This document shows positions 47,966 through 61,952 of a DNA stretch of 64,000 nt, piece by piece. Location: the NCBI GenBank assembly GCA_037043235.1, contig JAWRVZ010000004.1, positions 5,051,501 through 5,115,500 on the forward strand. The letters run 5' to 3'. Each line of letters begins with the position of its first letter. Within the stretch, counting starts at the first letter, position 1. The notes under the pieces were generated by a model that was not told the DNA's origin, made no database searches, and was given only the letters and a program-made list of their open reading frames with translations. The position numbers were made by a program, and so were the translations under genes. This DNA comes from Rhodeus uyekii. Its lineage: Eukaryota > Chordata > Actinopteri > Cypriniformes > Acheilognathidae.

Positions 47966-50900
47966 GAGAAAAAATAACAAACATACTAATGCATGGCTTT
48001 TGGGGGTTTCCATACCATTGTTTATGTCTTCTATTGTCGTTTTCTTTGTTATGGCAGTGGAATGAGATCATATTCTTTACTTCAGCTTGAACTGTAATAA
48101 AAAGTAAATTCATGAGAACATTTGTTTTTCACAAATACTACTGGTGCAAACATCATTGCCAACTGAATGTTAATAGATCTCTGTACCTGTTTTGTGTATA
48201 TGAGAGAGAATAGGCTGAACTGCGCTCAGATTTGCATGTCAGCTTTGACCTTCAATAAAAGACGCACATGAACCCACAAATGAACTATTCACACCTCACA
48301 TCACTTTTCCGGCAGTGCTAAATGCACCCATCTTTTGCTGAGTAATGAGCATTGTTATAGTTTGCATCTGCATCTGAACTTGTGCATTGTTATATATCTT
48401 AGGAAGTAAAATAATGTAAAGTAAAAAAAAAAAGTTTTGTATTTGAATTCAATGTGATTTTCTTTGAATCACACTAATATTTTTGTGATATTTTCTTCTC
48501 AATTGAATGCCAATTATCATCAAAAGTTAATGATAAAATACAGAGATCTACTTTTTTGTCCATAAAAACAGATGATGATGTCACAGAGAAGAGGTGGTCT
48601 GTGACGGAAGTCTTGCGAGTGTCTTTTGGTTTCATTTCGAGCCTCCCCTTTCTCATCCGCAAAGGGTCTACCAGACAAAGCTGAAGTTTCAGTGCAGCTG
48701 ATTGAAGAGGTCTAAGGGAAATGTCATTGCATGACTGAGGTTAATATCACGTAAGCATACGTCTAGCAATGACACCTTCATACTGTTCTTTCGCACCGTT
48801 TTTTTTTTCTTCTCTCGTGAGTGTGCTGAAAAATTTGACCACATGTACGTCACAATAATTGTGGTCACACTGTACATCACAGAGATCATATTTTTCAATA
48901 CTAAGGTTTTATACAAGCAGCTTAAAGTTCATTAAAGTATAAAAACAGTTACGGAATATGCATTGTTTTGTGTTGAGCTGTTTGTTTAAAATATTCAAAA
49001 TCTGCAAACTTTAATATTCAGGATTAATTATGGCAGTATTATTTAAAAAATATTATTTATTAAAAAATATATGTTTTAATGCATCTTAAATTTAATGTAA
49101 AATATTGTTAATGTTGTTTTTCTTCCACATAGACTAGATCAATTCATTTAAAAAAAATGAAAAAAAATTGACAGACAGAAAAAAAATTGTTCAATTTTGT
49201 TTGCACTATATAGAAAAGTCATATAGCTGATATTGTTTCATTAATTTGTTGTTTTTTCATGTCCTTCCTCATTAACATTTAAATGCATTATGACAAAATG
49301 TACTTTAAAAATAACATTTTCCAAAATGACAAAGGCCACTTTTTTAGAATGAGTTTAAGTTCTTGTTAAAAATTAAAGTGTGCAAATTAAAAATGATTCT
49401 CTAAATGCATCACGTCAGCTAGTTTTCAGTCTCTGCTGTCAAATTGTTAGCTGGTGTTGTTAGTTTGCAAAGGCCTACTCTCTGTTACAAGAATACAACT
49501 GAAGAATGAGGGAAACTCTGATCTTGTGGCAGTGAGGCTCTCTGACAAGAAGTCAAGGGATGTGGTTCATTCTCTTGAACAACAGATGAAGTAAGGAAAT
49601 GAACAAGTTCCAAGATTACCAAGCTCTCAGACCACTATGCAACAAGATTGCATCGAAAATTCACTGTTCTTCGTGCAAACACACTGGAGCAGTTATCAGG
49701 GCAGACCAGACAAAAGAAAACCAAAAACCAACAGCTTAGGCTTATAGTCAAGAGCTTTGGGTTAGGGAAATAATGCGATTTAAGTCTGTTTTTTTATTGA
49801 TTTGACTTGTTCTTGACAACTGCAGCTGTGCAGCCCTGCAGATGATGCTGCTACTGTTGTTTAAAATAGAGTAGAGAGAAGAGGAAGTGAATATCAGACT
49901 AATTTGAACATTCTTCTGTGAACACAAGAAGTTTTCACATACTCTCACAATAGTGCACCCTTCTTTATGAGATTCATCTTAAATTGAGCTTGAATTGGTC
50001 TGTCGGGGAAATCTGACTTCTTGTTTCAAATCGTTTAACAAAATGTTTCATCTTTGAATGGGTGGTCGCACTCTAATGCAACAATGAGACATCATGCCTT
50101 TTATGTATCGTGAGTAATAGCAAGAAAAAAAGGAAAACATTTCTAGAAATGACTTCAGCAGGTATATTTAGCAGAGATCTTCGGCATGATGTATTTGTCC
50201 AAAGAATATGGTAAAGATAATATATCTTAATATAACATAATAAAAATCTTAATATAACAAGTCAAACTCTTGTTTTTATTTCCTTTAAGTCAAAACCAAA
50301 TAATCAGATGTTTAGAATTAAACTGTTAACAGCCCCCGGTGTAAAGCACCTGCTTGTGGTTTCATAAGTGGAAGGTGCATAACGACATTTAGCTTCAAGG
50401 GCAAGAACTTGAGTTCTTGTGCGTGGATGGAAATTTTCAACCGAAAGCTGTCGCCTCCCCAGTACCTCAGTCTGTTTTGCATTTCTAGAGACAGAGGCAG
50501 GGAACATTGCCGAACGTCGGAAGAAACAAATGTAGGAGGGGACAACACCATCTCTGACGTTGCTAAGCGCCCTTGAAATGCAAAAATCCATATGAGGAAA
50601 ATCTGTTCTATATGTTAGTTATCATTCATATGTCAACTTTGAAAAGAGTTTGAGAACCAGAGTAAAGATAAAGTTTTTCATATGTGAAAAATAATGTTGT
50701 TTTCAGATATTTATGTTAGTGAATATTAACAATCTTTCAGATGTAGTCTTTTATTTAAAGTTGTACATTGAACACTAATCTACATCAGACGCATTGCACT
50801 GAATGACAATTTACAGCGAGAAACAAGAAGTACAGACACATTAAATAAAAGACAATACAATAAAAACATGACTTCCTACTAAAATGCACCTTATGCATGC

Positions 50901-51515
50901 AGCCCATATATTACAATTTCATAGAAATAGTAAGCCTACAGAAATCCAACCTTTATAAAAAGGCTACACACAGGCAAAAAAAGTTAATAAAAAAGGAAAG
51001 ATTCTCAGAAGTTGTCCTTTGCCCACAAAAGATGGGAAACTCAACAAATTTGTCACATTTCTCAGGAATGCATGAGTCACTAAAGGACATGTCTGTGGTA
51101 AACAACTGTGGCAATATGGAAATTACTATATAAGGTTACTGCATCCAACGATTTACCTACATAGACTGGAATGCAAGATCAGGTGATGTGAAATTTGCAA
51201 TTCAGATTCACCAATCAGCAGATTTCAAAGTAGATCTCCAAGTAATGAATTGAAATCAATTCACGGTTTAAATTAAATGAGCCATCTGAATTCAAATGGA
51301 TGAGCATGAACACTTTTACATGTGACGGAATCTCGCTTTTGTTTTGGATTTCAAATACATTTGCTATAACAAAACTATCCTAAACAAACCCTAAATTAAG
51401 CTAGCTTTCATCTATTGAAGGCCTTAAAAATATAAACAATAATAATAATTACAAAAATATTTCTTTTCTAAAATCTAAGACAACTACAACTTAACACTTA
51501 TTGTTTTTTTTTGGT
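47966..51515. other. noncoding sequence between retrovirus and tnfrsf4
   Basis: No exon with splice support was found on either strand. Part of the right side must be the 3' UTR of tnfrsf4; a minus-strand AATAAA occurs near 50748. AT-rich throughout. Confidence 0.4.
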
Positions 51516-51712
51516 TCACTTTACTTTAAGGTGCCTATGTTACAGTGTAATTATACAGAGTAATTCTAATTAACAATAGGCCCTTATTATATAATCATGT
51601 CAGGTTTTGGCACAGGGTTAGTAGCATGCAATTATGCATATTTACTGTTATAACTACAGTAAGAATCATGCAAGATGTGTAAAAAGGGCACAGTAAATTA
51701 AAATATTACCTT
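51516..51712. mobile_element. short MITE related to 1799-1984
   Basis: The left end TTGGTTCACTTTACTTTAAGG corresponds to the complement of the right end of the unit at 1799-1984. The right end reads GGGCACAGTAAATTAAAATA then TTACC. The ends are degenerate. Confidence 0.4.
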
Positions 51713-51779
51713 AGTTAGCAGCAATTTAACTACTATTGCCAGCATAGACAATATTCCATAAGAAACATTTAAAACTGCA

Positions 51780-53657
51780 TTAGACTAGTAAGGACAGGCA
51801 CTTTTCACCAGATTCTTCAACAGGTTTTCTGCATATGCTCTCTAAAGAGAATGAATGTAAAAAGGATTAATAGAGTAGCCACACACACACACACACACAC
51901 ACACATGGTCAACTAGGGTATACTTTACCTTTTCGAGAATCCACTTTCTTGAACTTGTGAATGCAGTAGTTGGCTTTACGTGTGTAGTACAGGAGTCCAA
52001 GCAGAAGAAGAACACCAGGGAAAAGTATGATCAGCACTAGAACGAAATATCAACACATGCTTAGCAAGAAAGATACAAATTATTAATGCTTAATAGACTT
52101 GGAAGCAATGAAGAAAGAGTACACAAGCTGTATGAGCGGTCTTTGGTGGGAGAGAAGGCCGTAGTTCTTGAAGGAGCTGTAGAATAGTGGATGGTTGTCT
52201 TTGCTGAGGTAGTATATAATTTGGGAGCTTCTGTCTCCTCTTCTGTTGCATTTTTGCAGACGGCATCAGAAATGTGAGTGCCTGGCGTCTCAATCCCACT
52301 TTTACATCTACAGAGGAAAAATGTTTGCAAATCTCTTCATATGGCAGAAATAAACCATTGTAAAAGATCTGTTCAGCCAAAAGTGAAAATTATGTCATCA
52401 TTTAGTAATGCTGATGTCATTACAAACCTGTAAGACTTGATTTCTTCTTTAGAACACAAAGATGATATTTTGATGAACAGTATTTTTCTTGTCCATACAT
52501 ATGAAAGCTTCATTTTATAAAAAATGTCTTCTTTTATGTTCCATAGAAAGAAAGAAAGGCGGACAGATTGGAACCTTTGAGGATTTACTGCTAAATCTTT
52601 GAACATGCACAAGAGGGTGCTGATTTTACTTCAAAATAAAGCTGCTGAGATGATTCATATGCATTAGGGCCAGCACTGAAATTCATTGAACTTTTCTACT
52701 GGGGAATTTTTATGCTCCCCCTCATAGCATAAAGTAGCTCCCCTTCGCATCTCTGATCTCAGGAACATCATTCTAGGTTGTCAGTCCTGGGTTGTTGTGT
52801 TTTTGTTTGTTTTTTAGCACTAGGCTATCAACCCGTATATCTATCGGCGTGAAATGATTTTTACAGGGTTAAAAAAGACTTACTCTCTCCATTTTTGACA
52901 TGTTGAGTCATCTTTGTCTGAGAAGTACCCATTGAGACATTTACTGCAAGTTGTTCCTAGAGAAGACATATAATCCAAATTTCATAAGATTTACTTTAGT
53001 CAGATGACGTGATTCAATAAGGTAGGATTTAATGTTTACCTGATTTATCCACTCCAGAACCTTTTTTACATGCACAAATCTCTTCTGTTTGCCGATCAAT
53101 GGGTGTAAAGCCTTCCATACATCTGCAACGGGTATTTGATGTAGGTGTGCATTTATCGACTTCCTTACTACCTGAGGGGAGAAAACAATACATGTTGAAA
53201 ATCAACTAGAATGGCTTTTTCTCTGGCTTTGCACACAGTCAATTGTGTTAGTTAAACACCACATTATATTTTAGCACTGCATACAATATATAGTAACATT
53301 CTCAGCTACTGAATCTAGCTGTCTGAAAAAGTAGACTGTGACACTTACCTTTTCCACATTTACTGCAGTTGGAACAGTGAATATCTGTTCCACTTTTAGG
53401 GTTGTACTGATTTTCTGGACAGTCCACACAATGGTTTGTATTGTAAGAGCGCTTCTGACCTACAATTAACAGATATCAGTTATGAAGTGTTTCATGTGAC
53501 AAATATCCCTTTAGACACAACAGTGGATCCCAAATTCCGTTATTTAACCATAATCATACATACCTGCTGGACAATTGCCTGAAGCGCTCGCATTTTGATG
53601 ACATTTTATTAACAGCAAACACAGGAGAGTTGAAAGGACTTTCATGTAGAAGAGCAT
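51780..53657 (-). CDS. tnfrsf4: TNF receptor superfamily member 4-like (OX40-like)
   Basis: A type I TNFR-family receptor; OX40 is a T-cell costimulator signalling through TRAF2/5. Coding exons in transcript order: 53657-53564, 53459-53349, 53171-53040, 52956-52884, 52307-52123, 52036-51929 and 51841-51780. Phases join to 254 aa. The signal peptide is about residues 1-26. Cysteine-rich repeats include CVDCPENQYNPKSGTDIHCS, CTPTSNTRCRCMEGFTP, CSKCLNGYFSDKDDSTCQKW and a last repeat with SDAVC. A Thr/Ser-rich stalk follows, then the membrane span VLIILFPGVLLLLGLLYY. The tail of about 35 residues ends KPVEESGEKC, like the TRAF-binding PIQEE of OX40. The exon 5 donor is the weakest (GTACTC at 52122) but is the only one that keeps phase. 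TNFRSF9 is the main alternative; position beside the GITR-like gene favours OX40. Confidence 0.8.
51880..51905. repeat. (CA)n microsatellite in the last tnfrsf4 intron
   Basis: About 13 CA units, in the 87-bp intron between exons 6 and 7 and about 23 bp from the exon 6 donor. Confidence 0.9.
52376..52570. mobile_element. truncated TTAA-type (Angel-like) MITE in tnfrsf4 intron 4
   Basis: The order AAAAGTGAAAATTATGTCAT, ACAAACCTGTAAGACTTGAT, GAACACAAAGATGATATTTT and finally TTCCATAGAAAGAAAG follows the widespread fish MITE also seen at 7358-7919 (same family type). The outer TTAA ends are lost. Confidence 0.55.
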
Positions 53658-55130
53658 GACAGCAGCAAGACTGCAGAATACTGTTGGAACTGGGTGTTAC
53701 TCTCAAATAAGAGGAAATAGAGACTGAAACCTCTGACGGTGTGACATTTACCCCAACCTTCCTTTTCACCCCCACTGTGGAAAAACCGTAGGATTGTGCC
53801 GTTATGGTACAGTATGTGTTTCTTGCGTTAATATTGTCATTAATAAAGAGCTCTTTATATGAAAATATACATTAAAATGTCAAATGGTTATAAAATCAAA
53901 CCTGACATAAAATGTCTCTAAACTTAAACTAAAAAAAGTTTGTGAGGAATTGGTACAAAACTGCATTTTACCATCCTTTTAATGATCAATTTCTAACAGA
54001 TACCACATCCAAATGCTTTAAGAGAAATTGTTTTACTTCTCGCTGAAATCCCAGGAAAAATCTCAGCTAAAACAAAAGAGGAAATAGAATCTTCTGTAAT
54101 TTCTGTCAAAATTCAGGTTTCTTGTCTCTGTCATGTGTGCTGCATTAATAAAATATTCTATTTTCTAACATGTATACAACGATAAATGAGAGTTTGTCAG
54201 TTTAAATCATTAACTTTTTGGACAGCTATGAATATTTCTAACATAGTGTAATTTCTACGGTTTCAAGATAACTATCTGTTGTCACTTGATCTTTTTTTCT
54301 AAATGTTAGCAGACAAAGCATCTCATAGTTTTCATTTGATTCTTTAAAACATCAGGGTCTGGTATAAATGTGTTTATTTATCTTGATGAGGCAATCAAAT
54401 TAAATAACATTAAAGTCCAATGTGAGATGGTGCTCTCTCTATGTATTCTAATGACTCAGAGATGTTTTGCATAGGAAAACCCTCTCTAATGTCAAAGTAC
54501 TGAAAACAGGTAGTCTGACACATTTAGCACAAAGTACGGTCTGCTGTTTACAGGAAAAAGGGTATACGTTACACGTGGAGAATAAGTGTGTTCTGTTCTC
54601 ATTCTGAACATCCGTTGAGAAGCAATTAATAAATTGGGATAATTTAGAGCAATGTTAATTATTATATATTGTATTTAATGCAATATTTTAGCAAATAGTT
54701 GAGTTGGCAAGACAACGCCAACATCAAAAGCACAGGAAAATTGGTAAGATCTGCATCTTTCTTTTTGCAGAACAGAGTGCAGAGCTTCCATTTACCATGA
54801 CATTGTGTAGATCTTATCTCAAGCTTGTTCCGGTCGACAGACAAAAAAAAGTCTGTGATCCTCTCTGAGAAAGAGGATTAAAAAAATTCCTTATAAATAT
54901 GTAAAGAGCTATGACAGACAGAATAAACAGATACAAAGGAGGAAAAAAAAGAACTGAAACGTAGATCAAGTTTGACTAAAATGGGTGTTTTCCCTATACA
55001 GTTCAATGAGCATTGAAAATGACTGTGCTAATGGGCTCTTTATTGTACAGCTTACTCAGCTCTGAAGATAAAAATAGAAAATTAAAAATAGTGATGGTGA
55101 AATGACACATTGATTAGAGTAAATACTCTC
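53658..55130. other. upstream flank of tnfrsf4, no gene seen
   Basis: It probably includes the promoter. The first 150 bases hold AGAGGAAATAGAGACTGAAA-like purine-rich words (plus strand), possible ETS-type GGAA sites on either strand, but nothing decisive. The rest is AT-rich without recognisable repeats. Confidence 0.35.
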
Positions 55131-55134
55131 AGTC

Positions 55135-55260
55135 AGTGTTGGGGATAAACCATTTTAAGTAATGTGAGTTACATAACTAGTTACTTCTGATTAAGTAATG
55201 CATTACTTTTACAGTTACAAACAATGTCTGAGTTATTTTATCTTTTTTTTTTTTTAAATA
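55135..55260. repeat. dispersed fish repeat end ('AGTGTTGGGGATAAACC' type)
   Basis: CAGTGTTGGGGATAAACCAT is followed by GTAATGTGAGTTACATAACT and AGTTACTTCTGATTAAGTAA, the alternating GTAA/TTAC word pattern of a very common teleost repeat. Similar GTAA/TTAC words reappear right of the solo LTR (about 56385-56440), so the LTR may have inserted into this element. Confidence 0.45.
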
Positions 55261-55670
55261 AGTAACGCAAATTACTTTGTTTTCCCATTTATTGACTGAT
55301 ACCTCTCCTCTCCCCATGTAGAGAGAAATCAGGACAAATTTGCGGAGCCATTGTGTGCGCCGTATAAACATCATCTTCTCTTGCACACTAACAGATTCGG
55401 TATTCCTCAAAATGAATAAAAAACAGTGAAATACAAACATCACAAGGTAGCCAGGAGCGTCATGGAAATGTTAACAATCCACAAAGACAAAGAGAACATG
55501 AGGGTGTGTATATACACAGGAATAATGGGAAACACCTGACACGACTAACAATGGGAGTGGCAACCAAGACGGAAACACAATGGATCACACAGGAGGTAAC
55601 AGGAAGTGACGAGACAGGATATGACTGTGACATTTACGCATTTAATCTCCCTTTATTAACCAATGTCTTG

Positions 55671-56356
55671 TCGGGTTTGGGGAGAGAGCGAGGACTCAAT
55701 TGCAGGAAGGAACAGCGCTTTATTGAAAAATAAAACAAAACAACCCAGAGGGTGAAAACAAGACAGACTGGACTGAACTAGACAACTCTAGGCTCGACAC
55801 AAGGAAAGACAACGAAGCAACACAGGACAGCAAACACAAGGATATTAAATACACATAGGTGGAAGGGCAATTGATGAGAACACAGCTGTGAGTAATCAAA
55901 GTTAAGCAGGGAAACAAGGTGGGAGGGTTTACACATTAACGAGACATGAACACACAGTCAATGCACGCGCATTGCCGCGTGTTCACACTAAAACAAAGAC
56001 GCAACATGAAAGACGCGGCTGAAGAAAACACAAACCGTGTGCTCATAACACTGCACACGGACCCGAGAGAACGCGGCTCAAGCAGAGCTTGAACCGCGCC
56101 CACTCACAAAACACAGAGTGCACGAGAACAAGGAAACACTCGGCTCGCGCGCTCATGACAAGGACGAACACACACGGGTCATGAATGTCCGAATCCCGAC
56201 ACAAACCGAAACCAGACAAGACCATCCTCGGGATCGGACATCATAACCCACACATAATACATTACACAGACAAGCGATACGAGACACACATCAAATACCA
56301 GACATTACGCCTCAAAACCAAGAAATGACTAGACCGAATGTGGCAGAACCCTGACA
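55671..56356 (-). mobile_element. solo LTR, Ty3/gypsy-like
   Basis: On the minus strand it runs from TGTCAGGGTTCTGCCACATT to CCCCAAACCCGACA (TGT...ACA), 686 bp. It has AATAAAGCGCTG as poly(A) signal near its end. The flanks are TGTCT at the left and TATCT at the right, a 5-bp target duplication with one mismatch. No internal coding sequence adjoins it, so it is a recombination product. The gypsy assignment is by style. Confidence 0.75.
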
Positions 56357-56650
56357 TATCTTTGCTGTAAATATTTTACATATTCGTTATTTTTCAGTAC
56401 TTAATTACTTAACTTTATTGCATGTAACAGACATTAAAACTTTACACTTACAATGATTGGTTTGTGGTTTGTCTCTTTTTCCATTTCTAAATCCCAAACT
56501 GACTTGATTCACACACAAGCAAAACCATAGGCGGAGTTTCACTTTTGTGCTTGGGGGGGCACCAGACCAGAGCTCAGTTTTTTTATATCATATTTATATA
56601 TCATTAATTTTACATATAAAATACATTTACAATGAACAATGACTTTATTC

Positions 56651-57107
56651 CAGTGTTTCTCAATTATTTTCTGTCACGCCCCCCTAGGAAGAGGTAAACA
56701 AAACAAAAACTTTCGCCTTATTGTTTCCATGGTAACGCATCATGCTTGTCACCTGATATACCGCAGTCACAAAAAGCGCTGTATAATAGATAATTCAAAA
56801 TAGTCACCAACTTGTTGAAACCGAAAAGAAATCTTATGTGGTTGAAAAAACTGAGTTGTTGTGATAAATGACAAGCTCTGAGCCCCGTCTTTTTTTTTTG
56901 GCTCAATGCCAGATATTGCGTGAAAACACGTGTGAATTTAGTGGTTGATCACATGACGCATGAACACCGGCGTAATCGTACACGTCAAAGGATGAGGGGA
57001 TGATTATCTGAACTTCTGCACTTGTTCAGTGCAAGAAAACCTACTCCCTGGCAAAAAAAAAGCATGTACCCCAGGGTAACGTGCGCCCCACTATTTGAGA
57101 ACCACTG
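56651..57107. mobile_element. hAT-type MITE
   Basis: The ends CAGTGTTTCTCAATTATTTT and ...AAATAGTGGGGCGC read in complement from the right (CAGTGGTTCTCAAATAGTGG) are inverted repeats. The flanks are CTTTATTC and CTTTATAC, an 8-bp duplication with one change. There is no coding capacity. Confidence 0.78.
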
Positions 57108-57408
57108 CTTTATACAAAGAATAGCGAATAGAACAGACTCTTTATAGTTGCTGTTTTGTTTTGCATCGGCAGTGATAGGGTTAACACGGGGAGTTATAAA
57201 GTGCGGCAAAAAGTGTGTTAGACGGGTGCGCTTGTTACAGTGTGTTGTTCTGAGATACCCCTCGCTGCAGACTGTAGCGCGGTGACGTCCCGTATACGTG
57301 ACGTATATGCGTGACGGTACTTGTGTGGCACCGCCCATGCGCGTAAATTCACACCTGGATGTTAGTGCGCATGCGCGCAAATTTATACGTGGATGTTGGT
57401 CGAAAGCG

Positions 57409-58971
<1,563 letters not shown>

Positions 58972-59011
<40 letters not shown>
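58972..59011. repeat. (TA)n microsatellite
   Basis: About 20 TA units, followed by several hundred bases of TA-rich sequence to about 59410. Confidence 0.85.
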
Positions 59012-59017
<6 letters not shown>

Positions 59018-59976
59018 TTATAAATTTTATATGATGTGTGTGTGTATATATATATACACCTGTATAAATATACATTCTATATATATAATGTATATTTATA
59101 TATTATTTATATAGGTATATATTATTTGTATTTTGTATATATTATGTGTACATAATTCTGTAATTACAATCGTAAAAGAGGATTTTATTCAGTTAGGGAG
59201 GTGGAAGGCTATTAGTCTGTTGACTTTTTTATGATGGAGGGGAATTTCAGTAGATTTGAGTGAATTTTCATGTGATAATATATATTTATATATAGATTGT
59301 TTTAGATGATATATAAATATATATTTTATATAATGTATATTTATCTAGCTATATATTATTTATATATTGTGTATATTTTATAATGTGTACATAATTCTGT
59401 AATTACAATTGTGTATATAAATGAAATAAAAGAAAGTTATCACCGTTTTCAGTTTTTCTTTTTCTGTTTTGGTATGCAGATGGGAATACAGACACTTAAC
59501 ATGTACTGTATGTAGTCAGTTTAAGTATTGCCAAAGTGACACAAACTGTCCAAAAATATACACAAAAATAAACAAAAAACATGACAGATGGCATGGTCAA
59601 AACCATGGTTATGTGTACTCAGTTTTGCTGCAGTTTTTTTTTCTTAGAATTTTTATTACTATGTTTTTGTTGTATTGTATATGTGCACAGGAAGCTTCAG
59701 CACCAAGAAATTAAATCTTGTATGTTCAAACACACTTGGCAATAGCTCTTTCATTTCTTTGGCGTTTTTAACATGTCTACATTTTATTGACTACTAATAT
59801 CAAGTTTTCGCATGGGTTTTAAATACATGGGACGTCAAAACACGTGACAATACCGCGTAGGACACGCATGCGCTGTCACCACCGTTTTGGCGCATGCGCG
59901 GTGTCACAAACATACCGTCACGCATATACGTCACGTATACGGGACGTCACCGCGCTACAGTCTGCAGCGAGGAGTA

Positions 59977-61192
59977 CTTGGTTGTTCTTCGTTCCGATTA
60001 AAGTTCATAAACAGATCCTCCCTTGACCAGGCTGTCATAGAACTACTTCAGACATTACAATATCTTACCTAATGCAGAAGAAGCCGCATCTTTTTCCGAG
60101 ATGCGTAGATGTCCACTGTCTTCTCTTCTGATAGATTTTACAATTTTAGTAGTGGATTTATTAAAAAAAACGACGAATGTCCATTTTGTTTATTCAGCGC
60201 GTAAAACAGAACGAGAAGAGCGTCCACTCACGTACCGCGATACTTTGAGATTCGCAAATCGCGGGAGAATGTAATAAAGCTACAGTAATAAAAAATGAAA
60301 TACAGTAATAAAAAAATAATTAGCCACATCTTACTCATTCTATACACAGAACTAATAATATAAAACAAATAAAACGAGAAAATATGAATTCTGTAATAAC
60401 AAAAAAACATTCAAAGCACAAGGCAGGCATTAATTGGCTCTGGTCTGGGGGGGCAATTTCAACGTGAATTAATTTGTCCTCTATTAATATCCGACCATAT
60501 GGGGTATATGAATGCGTCCCAGAAGAATTCTATATTTTCTTTATATTTTCTCTATGTTAACTCTATATTTTCTGTCACGAACATTCCACTACATCTCATA
60601 TTAAGTACTGTTTTCCATTAGTGTTTTATTCCATGGTGATAATGACTCAAAAAATGTGAGCCAGAAATGTTTTTTGAATATTGCAGAATTTATTTTTACA
60701 CAAACTAAATTTAAATAGTTTATCATCCTGGTTTTAAACATTTAACAATTCATATTGTTATAGTGGATATTCATAGCCTTGGAAGTCTGGGTCTTGGATA
60801 ACTAATCAACTAAGTAGAACGCAGGTTTTCTAGCAAAAGAAAGTATGAATATAAAAAATATATATATATATATATTCATATCATGATAAAAATATTATAA
60901 CAAAAATGTGACACTTGAACAAAAGTACCCCAAGTTGAAGAAACACCCATCCTAATTTCTATGGAGAATCACTGACGTCTATCAGACGCTCTCCCGGCCG
61001 ACAGATGGCGATATTCAAACTGCAAATATTTTCAAGCCTCCAGCTGATGGCGATTTCTCTATGCAAAGAAGACAGCCGCTCTGCTTTGTTTACTTTTAAA
61101 GATGGATGTTCAATTACATATATTTTCTGAAAGCACTGGCGATCTGGTTTAACGTCAGACCTTAGAATGTAAGATAGAAAAAAATACACAGC
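59977..61192. other. flank between inverted-repeat unit and tcta
   Basis: No coding exon was found. The right part must contain the tcta promoter and 5' UTR. Words of interest are GCTCTGGTCTGG at 60436-60447 (the inverse of CCAGACCAGAGC at 56561-56572) and a TA tract at about 60858-60876. Confidence 0.4.
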
Positions 61193-61952
61193 ATGGAGGA
61201 ATCGTGGGATTTTGAATTCTTGTCTCGTATGGTTGATGGTCTTGTGTCGTTTCTGTCTGAGTTTGTGGACGATTGGCTGGCCAACGACATGAGAGTTGCG
61301 GTGTTTAAAATCCTATTCAGCTGGCTTGTCATCAGCCTCGTAGCCATTCACTTTGCATGGAAAGTGTACGGGAACACTGTCAACGATATGTATTACAGGC
61401 AAGGTGAGTATTTACTGAGGTGCTCCGCGGACGTCCTACAGTATAAAATCTGCCTAGTTTTGTGATCATATATGTATATACGTTTATGTGCATATATGTG
61501 AGCGTATTTTACATACATATACACACACATTTATATATTTATAGCAGTAACTTGGACTAAAGATGTGCGCGTGTATGTGTGTGTATTATATATACATATA
61601 CACACACACACACACATTTATATGCTATATATATATATACACACACACACACATAAGTATATATAAGTGTGTGTATATAGAATATAAATGTGTGTGTGTA
61701 TATATATATATATATACACACACACTTATATATGCATGTAAATGTGTATAAGTTTATATAGTTGGAGCATGTAAATGTGTATATGTATATGAAAAACTAT
61801 ACATAAGAAAAACTATATATATATATATATATAGATAGATAGATAGATAGATAGCAGTAACTTGGACTAAAGATGTTTGTGATCATTTCTGAGGGACTGG
61901 AGGACAGAATGGCGGGACCCCTGACACGGCTCCTCACATGAGCGGATGGTAG
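61193..61952 (+). CDS. tcta: T-cell leukemia translocation-altered gene protein homologue
   Basis: TCTA is a small membrane protein named for a human leukaemia translocation; work on it in other species suggests a role in osteoclast formation, and its biochemical action is unclear. Two coding exons, 61193-61403 (donor CAAG/GTGAGT) and 61894-61952, join to 89 aa; human TCTA is about 103. The conserved core is NDMRVAVFKILFSWLVIS with WKVYGNTVNDMYYRQG, containing one transmembrane helix. Exon 2 gives GTGGQNGGTPDT followed by a short divergent end, matching the GGQNGSTPD stretch of mammals. The C-terminus is shorter than in mammals because the frame stops at 61950-61952. AATAAA follows about 30 bases later (61982). 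The intron is almost entirely TA/CA microsatellite. Confidence 0.88.
61464..61857. repeat. complex TA/CA/GATA microsatellite filling the tcta intron
   Basis: Alternating (AC)n, (TA)n and (TG)n blocks end in about six ATAG units (61832-61855). The words AGCAGTAACTTGGACTAAAG and ATGTTTGTG flank it, the first occurring twice (61543-61562 and 61854-61873), which suggests an internal duplication. Confidence 0.85.

Noticed and set aside
51780..53657. Calling the receptor tnfrsf9 (4-1BB)
   Set aside because: Not excluded by sequence alone, but the last cysteine repeat, short tail and position beside the GITR-like gene fit OX40 better.
56985..57380. 131-residue minus-strand frame
   Set aside because: It crosses the border of a hAT MITE and the inverted-repeat arm and has no family resemblance.
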